DNA of 64,000 nt, taken from NCBI GenBank assembly GCA_014529385.2, contig CM043960.1:123098543-123162542 (forward strand), given 5' to 3'. The position numbers and the translations under genes were made by a program. The notes below the pieces were generated by a model. The model saw only the letters and a list, made by a program, of their open reading frames with translations. It searched no databases and was not told the origin of the DNA. Numbering within the stretch: the first letter of the stretch is position 1; each line of letters opens with the position of its first letter. The DNA comes from Adiantum capillus-veneris. Taxonomy: Eukaryota > Streptophyta > Polypodiopsida > Polypodiales > Pteridaceae. This document shows, piece after piece, positions 30,424-41,676 of the stretch.

Positions 30424-30902
30424 GGGACTCTCCATTTGCCCTCGAGTCTCCTTCCCATTAGGACCAAAAACAACTAGAAAGGGTTTTTTGTTAATTTGAG
30501 GATTAAAGAATATTCCAATAGTCATTTGACACGTATACAAGATTATGGCACTCTTGTCTCTTTTATCTTGGATCTTGATGGTTTTATTTTGACAGAGAGC
30601 TGCTAAATATGTTGATCACAAGACCAAAACTGCTATATTTAGGTGCTTTCGACACGAGTAAGTCCATCAAATTTGCAGCCCACAGTACTGAAGTCTTAAA
30701 CTTCTATTCTATTTTATATTTCACAAAATCGTTGTCAAAAGATACGAAATTTGTATTCGAAGGCCCTAAAAACAATTCCATTAATGACAAATCACCAACT
30801 TTTTGCAAACGTATATCTTTCTCACGTTCCCTCCATTTTGTGAGAGCTTTGCTTCTTTCCATCAATGTATTTCTTTTTTTCTTCTCTAATCTTTGAATTT
30901 CC

Positions 30903-31760
30903 ATGGCGTCTTCTACATATCGCCCTTCACATAACATAACTTCTTGGGACATTCATAACGTTAGAGATGATGATCTTTGGAAACCCATGTCTTTTCGTGT
31001 GAATGATTAAGTAACAATGCTTCCTTCATGCAAAGGTGTACACAGAGTTAAAAGAACCAAATGAGATAAAGTTAAAAGTCGATGGAAAGGTCGTGTTATT
31101 GCTTTCAAAATGATTGACAATGGCTGGCTAGCTAAGGTTCAACATGTGTACATGGACAAGGATATGGTGTTAGACTTGGACGAACATCCCACACTGTATT
31201 CTTATTGTAAGATTTTTTTTTTCTATTTGATACAATGAATCTATCATTTTCCCATTGTTCTTTCTCATTTTTTGATTCCATTTCAAATATCTTTCCTTCA
31301 ATAGATATGGAGTGGCAGCTTATGAAGAGCTTAAGTGGGACATTCAAAGAAATGCATAAAGGGATTGCGGATGTTATGTATGCTGACAAGCCACCTTCTT
31401 TTTACAAAACAATAGATTTGTTTGTCTATTTTGCTGAATACAAGGTTCCATCACGAAAATGTGCATATGGAAAACTAAATTAGTTACCCGTTCCCACCAT
31501 AAGTTCACTTGATTGGGAAGCCCTTGATGCATGTACTAAATCAAGCTTCAAATGAAAGATTAAAGAAGACATTCTTAAAGCTATGTCTCCGGGTAGGATT
31601 TCAAGAAGGATTAAAGTTCAATGGTTCTTGTCTATACATGTCTTTGTGGCATGTTTCAAAACAATGGATTTGCTGAAGACAAAGACAATGTGGCTTAAAA
31701 GAAGACTTTCTATGATTGAACTACATAATGTACTTGGAGAAGGATGAAGTACCAAAGAAA
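30903..31760 (+). pseudogene. Unrecognised two-exon gene family, copy 1 (plus strand)
   Basis: The frame starts MASSTYRPSHNITSWD, reads VRDDDLWKPM, hits TAA at 31008, and continues in the same phase as VTMLPSCKGVHRVKR, TGA at 31062. Then come WKGRVIAFKM, WLAKVQHVYMDKDMVLDLDE and LYSYC, with a GTAAGA donor at 31206. A second open segment (31280-31483) reads NIFPSIDMEWQLMKSLSGTF, then KEMHKGIADVMYA. After a stop comes SLDWEALDA. The same blocks occur on the minus strand at 48290-48963, so the reading is real. The K-V-x-x-V-Y and I-F-P-S...G-T-F pattern faintly recalls BAH chromatin-reader domains; that is only a guess. The two in-frame stops make this copy a pseudogene. Confidence 0.55.
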
Positions 31761-31864
31761 CTTTCCATATTGGCGATAATATCAGTTAAAGGAATAAATC
31801 CAAATTCTATGTCTATCTCATATCAACTATGTCGTCAGTCATTTGTTCTAAGCTATGACTATAG

Positions 31865-32634
31865 TGTTAGGAAATAAAACGTAGTTATATAGATAATTGA
31901 GTAGATTACTTAATGGAGAGAGACAGATTTCACACACAAAAGATTATAGAGTAGAGAGAGAGAGAGAGAGAGAGTACATACGATATACGTGGTTCACCCA
32001 ATGTGGGCTACGTCCACGGGAAAACAACCACTCAATGGCTTTAGTACTTCAAAACAAGAAGTAGTTTACAAAGGGATTATACCCTTAATGGAGTTCCCGC
32101 TTTGCTTCACTCTCATCACCTCACACTCACCTTGTTGCATCAACTTCACACTATGAAATGTGTGTAGAAATGGCCTCCTTTTATAGGCCAAAAGGGCTGC
32201 CCTCTCTTATGAGAGACAGCCATGTGTAGCCGCCCTTGTGCGAATAAGTCCAAATCGGACCCTCCAATCCACCAATGTGTGGCCGCCCTTGAGAAGACAA
32301 GTCCGCTTTTGAATTCGGCCACCGGTCATCGGCCATTGACTTCCGACCACCGGCCATCGGCCACTGACTACTGGCCACCGGCCAATCGACCGGTTGTTTT
32401 CCGACCACTTTCCGGCCGCCGTCCGGCCATAATATTCCGGCGAAAAAAAAAAGTCTCGAGGGCCTCCGTCCCCGAGGCCTCTAAAGTTGCCCCTGATTCT
32501 TGTCCGTGAAAATTTTGGTTTCCGGTGAGTGATTTTCCTTCACGCACGATGGCTTCTCCTCATAATGGGGGCGTTACAAATGTGTGCTTTTACCACAGAA
32601 AATTACAAGGGTAAATCAGGCTCCATACTTAACA
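31865..32634 (-). repeat. Left LTR (3' LTR) of copia element, 770 bp
   Basis: TGTTAGG...CTTAACA. A minus-strand TATA box (TATAAAAGG) is at 32177-32185. An AG microsatellite lies at about 31953-31975. A GC-rich GGCCACCGGCC repeat patch is at 32318-32420. It keeps about 100 bp (around 32455-32570) that the other LTR lacks. Confidence 0.95.
32318..32425. repeat. CCGGCCA-rich short repeats within copia LTR
   Basis: GGCCACCGG, GGCCATCGGCCA and TTGACTTCCGACC-type units alternate here and at 37096-37205 in the other LTR. They form a small minisatellite with several self-complementary CCGG/GGCC cores. Confidence 0.7.
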
Positions 32635-32650
32635 ATCTCCCACTTGGAGA
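32635..32650 (-). other. Polypurine tract of copia element
   Basis: ATCTCCCACTTGGAGA on the plus strand gives an AAGTGGGAGAT purine stretch on the minus strand, directly beside the 3' LTR. Confidence 0.7.
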
Positions 32651-32694
32651 CTGATCTCCAAACCAAACCTGTGACTGCTTTCCATTCTGGCTTC

Positions 32695-34590
32695 TTATCC
32701 TTGAATGCCGATTGAAGATGAGCAAAAGCTCAACTTCTCCTTGTTGACCACCTTTGTAAACATGTCTGCAGGATTTTCACTTGCATACACCTTTCTTAGC
32801 TTTAGCTGTCCCTCTTCCAAAAGAGTGCGTATGAAGTGATATCTCACCTCAGTGTGCTTTGTCCTTGAATGAAAGGCTGAGTTCTTCGCAAGATGGATAG
32901 CGCTTTGGCTATCACTGTACAAGACACAATTGTCTTGTTTGAATCCAAGCTCTTCTAAGAATCTGTGAAGCCACATAATTTCTTTGCTTGCCTCCGTCAT
33001 TGCTACATACTCTGCTTTCGTGGTAAAACGTGAAACCACTTTCTGCAGCTTTGAAGCCCAGCTTACTGCTGTGCCTCCAACCGTGAACACATAGCCAGTA
33101 GTGCTCCTTCGAGTATCTTTGTCACCTGCCATATTTGCATCAGCATACCCTTCTAGAAAAATATCAGTTCCTCCAAAATACAAAGCATTTGTTGTTGTCC
33201 CTTTAAAATACCTAAGTATCCACTTCACAGCTTGCCAATGCTCTTTACCTAGGTTGTCCATGAACCTACTCACAACTCCCACTGCATGTGCAATGTCTTG
33301 CCTTGTCCAGACCATAGCATACATTAGAGAACCTACCGCTGCAGCATATGGAACTTTAGACATATAGGCTATCTCCTCTTGTGTCTTTGGACACATATCC
33401 TTCGTTAGTTTAAAATGACCAGCCAAAGGTGTAGAAACTGGTTTTGCATTTTGCATTGCAAATCTTTCTAGTACCTTCTTGATGTAATCTTCTTGAGATA
33501 GCTTTATTGTCTTCTTCGTCCTGTCCCTTGATATTTTCATACCAAGTATCCTCTTTGCAGCACCTAAATCTTTCATTGAAAAAGATTTGGATAGCTCCTC
33601 TTTTAGGTCTTTGATATCCTGCATGTTAGCACTTGCAATCAACATGTCATCAACATACAACATTAGGATGATGAATTTCCCATCTCCCAAATTCTTCATG
33701 CAGACGCAGTGATCCGAGTTGCATCTTGTGAATCCATGATCCAACATCCATCGATCAAACTTCAAGTACCATTGTCTTGATGCTTGCTTTAAACCATACA
33801 AGCTCTTCTTTAATCTGCAAACCATTTTCTCCTTACCTTTTACTTCATACCCCTTTGGTTGAAGCATGTAGATTTCCTCCTCTAAGTCACCGTGAGGGAA
33901 TGCCGTATTTACATCCATTTGCTCGAGATTTAGATCATGAGCAGCCACAAGGCTTAAGACAAGCTTAATTGAGTTCATTTTTACAACAGGAGAAAATATT
34001 TCATTGAAGTCAATACCTTTCTTTTGAGAAAAACCTTTTACCACAAGCTTAGACTTGTATCTTTTCTTCCCACCTTCTTCTTCCTTCAGTTTGTATACCC
34101 ATTTGTTTTGAAGTGCCCGCTTACCTTTAGGCAACTCAACCAACTCCCATGTTTGGTTGCGATGTAGTGAGTCCATCTCCACTTGTATGCTCTTCGTCCA
34201 TTCTTCCTTGGATTCATGTTGCATAGCTTTTTCGTATGATTCCGGCTCTCCAGAATCTGAGATCAAGAGATGGTTGAAGGAAGGAACAAACCTTTCTGGA
34301 GGTCTACTTGCTCTTGTAGATCTTCGGGGAATAGGTTGAGGCTCTTCATTTGATTGACGTTGTTGCACATTGTCACCGTTTGTAGTCCTTGAGTCTTCAC
34401 CGTCTTCAACCTCCATGTACTCATCACCTGTTTCTTTTGTTTGTTTTCTTTCCAAGTAATCTTTGTACATATTTTGTTCGTTAAAAATTACATCCCTAAT
34501 CCTTAAGATTTTACCATCTTCAGGATTCCATAGGCGATACCCAAGTCTCCTTCTCCATAGCCAATGAAGAAACACTTTTGGACTTTGCAT
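32695..34590 (-). pseudogene. Copia reverse transcriptase and RNase H (pol C-terminal part)
   Basis: A 631-codon open frame. After an acidic linker, RT starts near residue 145 (WELVELPKGKRAL), with KARLVVKGF-like KSKLVVKGFSQKKGIDF and the catalytic LYVDDMLIAS at about residues 310-320. RNase H follows with EGYADANMAGD, STTGYVF, AEYVAMTEASKEIMWL, LYSDSQSAIHLAKN, RTKHTEVRYHFIR and the closing NPADMFTKVV. The RT and RNase H regions are uninterrupted and look well preserved. The first about 15 residues lie in a phase different from the upstream integrase frame, because of a frameshift near 34570. It lacks its own start and would be made only as part of the polyprotein. Confidence 0.9.
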
Positions 34591-34591
34591 C

Positions 34592-35159
34592 TAGATTTGA
34601 TCTTAGGCTTCTATCTATGTGCATGAAAGCCTCACACCCAAACACTTTGAGAAATGCATAATTCACCGGTTTACCTGTCCATGCCTCTTTTCAAACTCCC
34701 CCATCCAATGCCGTTGAGGGTGACCGATTGATTAAGTACACAGACGTACTTACAGCTTTCGCCCAAAGCTCAAGCGGTAGGCCTGCATGTAGCTGCATCC
34801 TTCGTGCTCGTTTCATGATTGTCCTGTTCATCCTTTCCGAAATCCCATTTTGTTGAGGTGTCCTTGGGGTTGTCCTTTGCCTTCGAATGCGATTGCTAGC
34901 ACAAAAGCTTTCAAAAGCTTGGCTGCAATATTCGTCTCCATTGTCGGATCTGAGGCATTTAACCTTGGTACCTGTTTCATTCTCCACAAAGGCTTTCCAC
35001 CTGTGAAATATGGAAAATACATTGGATTTATTCTTCATGACATAAACCCATGTTTTTCTAGTCGCATCGTCTATGAATGTTACATAGTACAATGAGCCAC
35101 CAAGTGATGGTGTACTTGCAGGACCCCAAACATCAGAATGAACCAACTCAAGTTTTTTA
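34592..35159 (-). pseudogene. Copia integrase (pol middle part)
   Basis: The integrase core shows VHSDVWGP (first D), LRSDNGDEY (second D) and QNGISERMNRT (E), the D-D-E triad. LELWAKAVSTSVYLINRSP follows. An in-frame TAA at about 35159 separates it from the protease part. A TGA after DGGV (near 34691) interrupts it before FLKVFGCEAFMHI. All these pieces share one phase, so single substitutions made the stops. Confidence 0.9.
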
Positions 35160-35833
35160 TTTTATCTTTCATTTCCTGATTTTTGAAATTTTACCCTCTT
35201 TTGTTTACCATATACACAATCTTCACAGAACTCTAAGTCCACTTCTTTCAAACCTAGTAGAAGCTTCTTTGTTTGAAGGATTTGGATTCCTTTGTCACTC
35301 ATATGCCCAAGTCGATAGTGCCACACCGCACTGTCAACTTCTGTAGTTGCTGCACAAGCTGAAGGTTGCGTGCCAACAGTACACAAGTAAAGTGTACCGA
35401 CTTTTTCTCCCTTGGCAACCACCAAAGATCCCTTTGAGATCTTCCACCGTTTGTTTTCGAATGCAATGTTGTGACCTTCATCGTCCAATTGTCCTGTAGA
35501 GATCAAATTTTTACGAAGAGAAGGAACATGCCTAACATCTTTAAGCTTCCATTCATTTCCCTTAGCAGTTTTGACAGAAACTGTACCTTTGCCGACAATC
35601 TCACAAGCTTCATCATCTCCCAAGTATACATACCCAAAATTACCTTTGGTGTAGTCTTGGAAATGTTGCTTGGGTGGTGTCGCATGGAATGAAGCCCAGG
35701 AATCTACTATCCAGGAATTAGACACATTGTCTAATGAGAGAATTAGAGCATCTTGCTCTACTTTACCTGCCACATTGGCCTCCGATGTTGGCTTGTTGTC
35801 TTGAGACTCTGTCTCCTTCTTCTTCTTGGACCA
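35160..35833 (-). pseudogene. Copia protease and GAG-pre-integrase region
   Basis: The frame contains WIVDSWASFHATP, the copia protease site in which D-S-G-A-S is altered to D-S-W-A-S. LGDDEACEIVGKGTV, LKDVRHVPSLRKNLIS and WHYRLGHMSDKGIQIL, with a C-E-D-C zinc-binding pair, are typical of the pre-integrase region. Loss of the catalytic glycine should inactivate the protease even without the stops. Confidence 0.9.
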
Positions 35834-36583
35834 TCAATCCTTCTTGACGTGGCCCTTCTTGCCGCAGTTCCAACATTCAAGAACTGACTTTGTGTGTGAC
35901 TTGCTCCGCCTTGAGCGATCACGACCCTTTTGGTTTTTGAACCTCTCCTTAGGCCTTCCTCTTGTTTCCACTGATAGTGCAGCACTTGATGATTCTCCTG
36001 TGCTTCTCCTTCGCATTTCCTCGCTTAGGAGAACACCCACAACATCATCAAACTTAAGAGTATTTGTGCCAGAGATAGAATTACTTACATCCATCACAAG
36101 GCTGTCCCAACTATCCGGTAGAGATGATAGTATAAGGAGAGCTCGCACTTCGTCATCGAAATTGATTTTCATTGATCAAAGTTGACTTATGTTTGTGTTA
36201 AAGTCATTTAGGTGTTTTGCAACTGAACCATTCTCTGCCATCTTTAGATTGAACAAGCGCTTCATAAGAAATACCTTATTGGATGCCGATGGTTTCTCGT
36301 AGAAGTCGTCAAGTGACTTCATCAAGTCCTCCGTGGTCTTCATCTCCGAAACATTGAAGGCCACCGTTGACGCCAAGTTTAACCGGATTGTTCCCAGTGC
36401 CTTTCGATCAAGGACAATCCATGCTTCATCTGCCATTGTTGCGGGCTTCTTCGCAAGACCGCCTAGTAGCAAATAGAGGTCCTTCTGGTAGAGATAGTCT
36501 TCAATCTGCATCTTCCAATGTTGGTAGTTTTTGCCGTTGAACTTCTCAATCTTGAGCTTCCCTTCCTCCGCCATAACTCCCAC
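35834..36583 (-). pseudogene. Copia gag with CCHC zinc knuckle
   Basis: It starts MGVMAEEGKLKIEKFNGKNY, the usual copia gag opening. W-K-M-Q-IEDYL and a gag core follow, then an in-frame TGA at 36174-36176, with continuation in phase (INFDDEVRALLILSSLPDSW). The knuckle is CWNCGKKGHVKKD; the final Cys position is replaced by a TGA at about 35833. Gag packages element RNA. Confidence 0.9.
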
Positions 36584-36634
36584 TCAATTCAAGGAATCCA
36601 TTCCTTGAGATAATTTAGCTACGAGCAAACCTTT

Positions 36635-36645
36635 CTCTGATACCA
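36635..36645 (-). other. Primer-binding site of copia element (initiator tRNA-Met)
   Basis: CTCTGATACCA on the plus strand gives TGGTATCAGAG on the minus strand, two bases from the LTR. Confidence 0.9.
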
Positions 36646-36647
36646 GT

Positions 36648-37314
36648 TGTTAGGAAATAAGACGTAGCTATATAGATAATTGAGTAGATTACTTAATGGA
36701 GAGAGACAGATTTCACACACAAAAGATTATAGAGTAGAGAGAGAGAGAGAGAGTACACACGATATACGTGGTTCACCCAATGTGGGCTACGTCCACGGGA
36801 AAGCAGCCACTCAATGGCTTTAGTACTTCAAAACAAGAAGTAGTTTACAAAGGGATTATACCCTTAATGGAGCTCCCGCTTTGCTTCACTCTCACCACCT
36901 CACACTCACCTTGTTGCGTCAACTTCACACTATGAAATGTGTGTAGAAATGGCCTCCTTTTATAGGCCAAAAGGGCTGCCCTCTGTTATGAGAGATAGCC
37001 ATGTGTAGTCGCCCTTGTGCGAATAAGTCCAAATCGGACCCTCCAATCCACCCATGTGTGGCCGCCCTTGAGAAGACAAGTCCGCTTTTGAATTTGGCCA
37101 CCGGCCACCGGCCATTGACTTCCGACCACCGGCCATCGGCCATTGACTACTGGCCATTGGCCAACCGACCGGTTGTTTTCCGACCACTTTCCGGCCGCCG
37201 TCCGGCCATAATATTTCGGCAAAAAAAAAAGTCTCGGGGACGGAATGGGGGCCTTACAAATGTGCGCTTTTACCACAGAAAATTACAAGGGTAAATCAGG
37301 CTCCATACTTAACA
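36648..37314 (-). repeat. Right LTR (5' LTR) of copia element, 667 bp
   Basis: It matches the left LTR throughout except for a deletion of about 100 bp after GTCTCGGGGACGG (near 37240). Its TATA box is at 36956-36964 on the minus strand. Confidence 0.95.
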
Positions 37315-37319
37315 TATAG

Positions 37320-38005
37320 GATATAGAGAAGCAAGTTAGGAAGCAAGTTAGGTAGTTCGGTTGCTCTCGACTCTAAGGAAAATTGTCCATCCACACACTC
37401 AGCATAGAAACCTTATAGTAACAACAAATTAGGGAACTCTACAAGATGTTAGAGAATCTCTTTAGTTTCTTGATGAAACATCTTCTGAGTATAGATTCAA
37501 AGTGGATGGAATTTCTTTGAGCACAAGACCTTTTGAATTCAACCTCTTGCATCACAAGTCTTTCCCCAAAAAGAGTTGTATTTGAGCCATTTGCAAGGAC
37601 TTAACAAAATCGGGGTTCAATGCTGTAATCACTGCATTTTGGAAATATACATGTCTTTTCTACCTTTTTGTGATCATTATTTATGTTGTTTTAAATTTAT
37701 ATGACACCATGATACACAATCAAGAGCCGAATTATTGTTATTAAATTTTGAAGTACAAAATTATGAACCACCAAAGGGTGTATGTTCATGTGGACAAAAT
37801 GAACAAAAGTGTACATAACTTTTGTGGAGTAATCAATAATGAAACTCCACTTTTTTTCTTTTTTTTTGAGAGGGATCATACATCCTCAGAGTTTCTTTTT
37901 ATTTTGTGTGCAAGAGGGGGTGAAGTAATTGGTTCAGGAGCGGGGGTGGTGAGTTAGGCTCCTTGGGGGTGATGACCTGGGCTCCTCAAGGCTTGGCAGT
38001 GGGTT
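37320..38005. other. Unassigned stretch
   Basis: AT-rich DNA continuing the sequence interrupted by the copia insertion. No gene was recognised. A T-run lies at 37851-37868. Confidence 0.5.
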
Positions 38006-38587
38006 TTATGGGGTTTGGGGCTTTGGGCTTCTGTGGAGTGATTGGCTTGGGTGACTTGGACACATGAAAGGTAGTTTGAAAGGTGAGCCAGGTGCCTCCT
38101 CCTTACTGTTCTTAGCTGAACGATGCTTTTGAACCTTGAATTTCAATGGTGAATGTAATGGATGGCCTTTTGCATTTGATTTTGTTTTTGTAGGGCTCTT
38201 CTTCTTGGTGGGGCTCGTCCTCTTGGCAAGGCTCTTCTTGACAGAGCTCTTGTTTGCATGGCTCTTCTTTGTAGGGCTCTTCTCTGTAGGACTCTTATTT
38301 GTATGGCTTCTCTTTGAAGGGCTCTTCTTTGTAGGGATCCTCTTTGAAGGGCTCTTCTTTGCAAGGCTCTTTGCATGGCTCTTCTTCTTGTGATCCTTTT
38401 TCTTTGCGTCCAAACCCTTGGTAGCTCTACCTTTCTTTGGTGGCAAAGGAGTCTCTCGATCACCTATAATTGGTGCCATAGGATAGTCTGGATCATTTGG
38501 GTTTATTGGTCTTTCCAAAACCATAGAAACAATCTTCTTTCTCACCCACGTGACGACCCAAGACTTTGGATATTCATGCAACTACAA
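38006..38587 (-). pseudogene. Last exon with lysine/serine-rich repeat tail (unrecognised gene)
   Basis: An acceptor TTTTTTGTAG on the minus strand precedes LHEYPKSWVVTWVRKKIVSM. The exon runs 191 codons to a stop at 38006. The first about 50 residues look globular (PINPNDPDYPMAPIIGD). The rest is a Lys/Ser repeat of about 5-8 residues (KKSPTKKS, KKSHANKSS and variants), highly basic like a linker-histone tail. Exon-like segments precede it on the same strand: KCLYKQTQHLVNGLRVLANE with a GTAAGT donor (about 38810-38675), and SFYFQSAGERYYIYELNVKY (about 39012-38940). An alternative phase gives QTDSTSCEW, faintly like the catalytic Cys region of Ulp1 peptidases, but this is speculative. Confidence 0.4.
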
Positions 38588-39011
38588 AAAATAGAAAAAG
38601 AAAATAAAGAAAATGAGTACATACGTAAGTTAAGAAGTCAAAATAAATGAATGGAAAATCGGATGCACACTTACAATGAGTGTAGTCATCTTGCACCTTG
38701 ACTCAAGATATATCCATTCATTGGCAAGCACCCTCAGTCCATTCACAAGATGTTGAGTCTGTTTGTAAAGGCACTTTTTAATCGTAGTACTTGAAAGCTT
38801 CTCCATTGTAATCCTTATTTATGGTACTTAGGTGACCAATGATAAGCTTGACAACACTTCAAGAAGACATCAATCAAAAAGCTACTAATAGAAAACAAGG
38901 GGCCATCAAGCATAGATTATGTACTTTAGACTTACAATTTACTTCTTCCATGGATACTTGACATTGAGTTCATAAATATAATATCTTTCTCCAGCAGATT
39001 GAAAATAAAAA
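38588..39011 (-). other. Intron and upstream exon candidates of the lysine-rich gene
   Basis: It contains two short exon-like minus-strand segments with splice-like borders (GTAAGT near 38675, GTAAATTG near 38937). Stops outside those segments suggest introns. The LINE interrupts the series at 39021. Confidence 0.3.
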
Positions 39012-39020
39012 GACTCCAAT

Positions 39021-39310
39021 GCCAAACCTAGATACGGTGGTTCTGAAGCTCTCTACTGCTAACACCCCCCTCCCCCCCTTGCGCCCTCGCTACCCCCCCC
39101 CCCTTTCTCTCGTTGCCCTCGCGCTGCTGCCCGTTGTCGCATGTCCTCGCGCGCGGCAACCCAACCCGCCTCGCCCCTGCTACGTGCTTCATTTCCTTCA
39201 CGCTGCCCTCTCGCGCCGGCACCCCCCCGCCCGCTGCCTCTTAAGCTGCCCCCCCGCCCGCCTTTCTCTTTCCCGACGTCTCCCTGCAATTGGCTTTGGC
39301 GGCATTGTTC
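39021..39310. other. C-rich 5' segment of LINE insertion
   Basis: Strongly C-rich DNA (runs of 6-10 C around 39065-39105) quite unlike the AT-rich surroundings. No supported coding. Confidence 0.5.
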
Positions 39311-39318
39311 TTTAGACA

Positions 39319-41523
39319 GTGCTCGGCGCATTCGGTTGCAGAGGTTTTGCCAACCTTCATAGGTGTGAGCCGGCTCTGGAGACCTTCTGTTGTGCATCGG
39401 CCGCACTGATCAACTGGAGAAAGACAGTTGCTTCCTCGGTTGGTAGTGCTCCTATGCCCGATTCGATGCCAAGAGAGGGTTTTAGGTGGATTCCCCCAGG
39501 GACTGCAGTTCGGTACTTGGGATGTCAGGTTGGTTTGGACTTGTCTCCCGAGCAGCAGATTGCCCTCCTTCTCCTGTCTATCAGGAGGAGATTGTTACAC
39601 TGGAGCTCAGCACGACTTTCTTTGGCTGGCAGAGTAGTAGTGGCCAACCAGGTGTTGTTGGAGACTATGTGGTATATCACTTCTTGCTGGATCTTCTCGA
39701 GTTCTTGTATCATCCAGGTAGAGAGGCTGATCAGGAACTTCCTTTGGGCAGGACATGACACTCAGATAGCCTGAGCCAAAGTGGCTTGGCAGGTCATCAC
39801 TCTTCCTTGTTCACAGGGAGGGCTTGGGATCATTGACCCAGCACAGCAGAGAAAAGCCTTTCTTGGGAGGTTCATAGTCAGAGGACTTCTTCAAGGTGAG
39901 GAGCCCTGGAAGGAGTTCTTGCTACAATGGCTGCGTGCTAGGGTGCCTCAGGCTGGAGGCCCCTGGCGACATTCGACCAGATGGATCTTCACAGAGATGC
40001 GCAGAGTTGGTTTGAGCAGGAGAATGGAGGACCGCTTCGCTGTGAGTTTGCTTCGATCTTGGGAGCTCTTGTGGTGAGGCCTGGAGAAGAGATAGCGTAT
40101 TTGCATGGAGGAGCGCCTACAACAGCCCCTTGTCTGGAAGCCCATGTTTAGCACTCAAAGAGGCCACTTGGTTGGTAGTCGGCCTCATGTTTCCTGGGGT
40201 CCCAAGGCAGCGGGTCTAGCGCACTCTTTAGGTGACTGGTTAGAGTTCACAGGCTTGTCAGAGGAGGTGCAGGGTCTCCAGCTACAGGGCATGAGAGGGG
40301 TGCAGAACATGTGCCAGGACATCTCAAAGGCAGTTCCAGCTGAGTGGCTCACGCCTCTCGAGCCAGTAGCACCCAGGCGGATGGGAGCCTTCACATGACT
40401 GGAGGTTCTCATCTCAGCAGGGCCTGCTGAGAGACTGGTCCATCCCTTTTCTTCGAGCTTCATGGTGGAGGACGCTTACAGCAAGTTGCAGTAGAGGTCC
40501 CTCAGGGGGCAGAGTGCTGTTTTCAGAGGATCCGAGTAGTGGGCATCTGTGGGAGGACTTGTGTCATCGATCCTGACCCAACAGCTCTTGAGATTGGACA
40601 CTGGAGGCTGTGGGCTTGGGAGTGCTATCCACTGGCACGAGTACAATGGGATCCTCGTGAGTGGCTCTGGAGGGACTCTTTCTCTTTTGCAAACCACCCA
40701 GGTGTCCCGTTCTTTCATTCTACTGTTCTACTGGGACGTCACATACTAGCAGCACAGAGAGAGGCCCGCCCCGCTGTAGCACCTCATTGGAAGGAGGATG
40801 GTCTCATAGCTGAGTTCTTGGCAGCCTTCTGGGAGAGGTTGTGAGACTTGAGACAGCCAAGGCGAGTCACCTTGTTTCAGTGGCTGGTCGCACACAGAGC
40901 TACAGTATTTGGGAGTTGGCTAGTGCATAGTAGTCTCTCGGCCGCATGTGCAGCTTGTGACCATCTTGTGGAGAGTCAGTGTCACTGTATTTGGGACTGT
41001 CCTTCGGCACAACAGGTGTGGCTTCGAGTTCTTCGGCTGATGCGTGCTCTCTCCACGTCTCGACAGTACACTTGGGGAGCAGCGGCTTGGTCCACCCTCA
41101 TGGGCCCAGCACTTCAGTTTGAGCTATCTTCCACCAGCAGGATGATAGTGATGCAGGAGGGGCGACCTACACTCCAGCCTGCCATAGAGCTTACTCCACA
41201 GGAGTGGTGCAGTGAGAGAGAGGAATGTTGGGAGCTCATCAGTGGCCTGACCCTCTAGTTCATCTGGCGGGCCCGTTGCTTCCTCATCTTTGAGGCTCGC
41301 CTTGTGCCACCAGCAGAGACTGTTCGCGATTTTTGGCTAGAGCTGATCCACACTCTCAGAGGACAGCTCGAGGGACTACAGGGAAGCTCCGACCGCATGC
41401 GGGAGCGCATAGAGGCTTTCCTTCGACTATGGCGTCCTGGGCCTTTCTACACCATGGTCGAGGGTGTACTCCGATGGCACTACCGACCACCTGTGTGGAT
41501 TTTCCCTCCCCCCATATCTTGAT
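39319..41523 (+). pseudogene. LINE ORF2 C-terminal region (RT thumb, zf-RVT)
   Basis: Segments run in order: VRYLGCQVGLDLSPEQQI, LLHWSSARLSLAGRVVVANQ and VERLIRNFLWAGHD (39319-39774). Then WQVITLPCSQGGLGIIDP (from 39781). A zf-RVT-like block follows, with LFQWLVAHRATVFGSWLVH and C-A-A-C-x8-CHCIWDCPSAQQVW (about 40870-41030). Plant L1-type LINEs end this way: thumb, SLAGR-x2-L, NFLW and a terminal Cys/His zinc knuckle. Stops near 39772, 40077, 40396, 40490 and 40843, plus frame changes, make it dead. The RT catalytic motif and the endonuclease lie upstream and are lost. Confidence 0.8.
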
Positions 41524-41676
41524 TTAGCCCCATTGTACATATGCTACTTTTTTCATTGGGAGAGTCTCCCACCATGGTTGTTGTAGCCCTCTCTTGAAGA
41601 GGTGGTTGTAGCCTTATGGGCAGTTTCAGTAACTAATAGAAGGATCTTTTTCTTGGGGAAAAAAAAGGACTCCAAT

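Larger units (their letters stand above)
31865..37314 (-). mobile_element. Ty1/copia element, minus strand, structurally complete, coding degenerate
   Basis: LTRs at 31865-32634 and 36648-37314 begin TGTTAGG and end CTTAACA. Both are flanked by the 5-bp target duplication TATAG (31860-31864 and 37315-37319). The initiator-Met primer site is at 36635-36645 and the polypurine tract at 32635-32650. Protease, integrase, RT, RNase H order identifies copia. Four in-frame stops and a frameshift inactivate it. The two LTRs differ by few substitutions plus a gap of about 100 bp. Confidence 0.95.
39021..41667 (+). mobile_element. 5'-truncated LINE (non-LTR retrotransposon), degenerate
   Basis: The insertion ends in a short poly(A) (41659-41666) and is flanked by GACTCCAAT on both sides (39012-39020 and 41668-41676), each preceded by an A-run. 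This is the pattern of target-primed reverse transcription. Only the C-terminal part of the ORF2 reverse transcriptase region is present. Confidence 0.85.

Noticed and set aside
36986-37294. Reading frames over the copia right LTR
   Set aside because: They arise from the CCGGCCA short repeats and are mirrored in the left LTR at 32181-32509.
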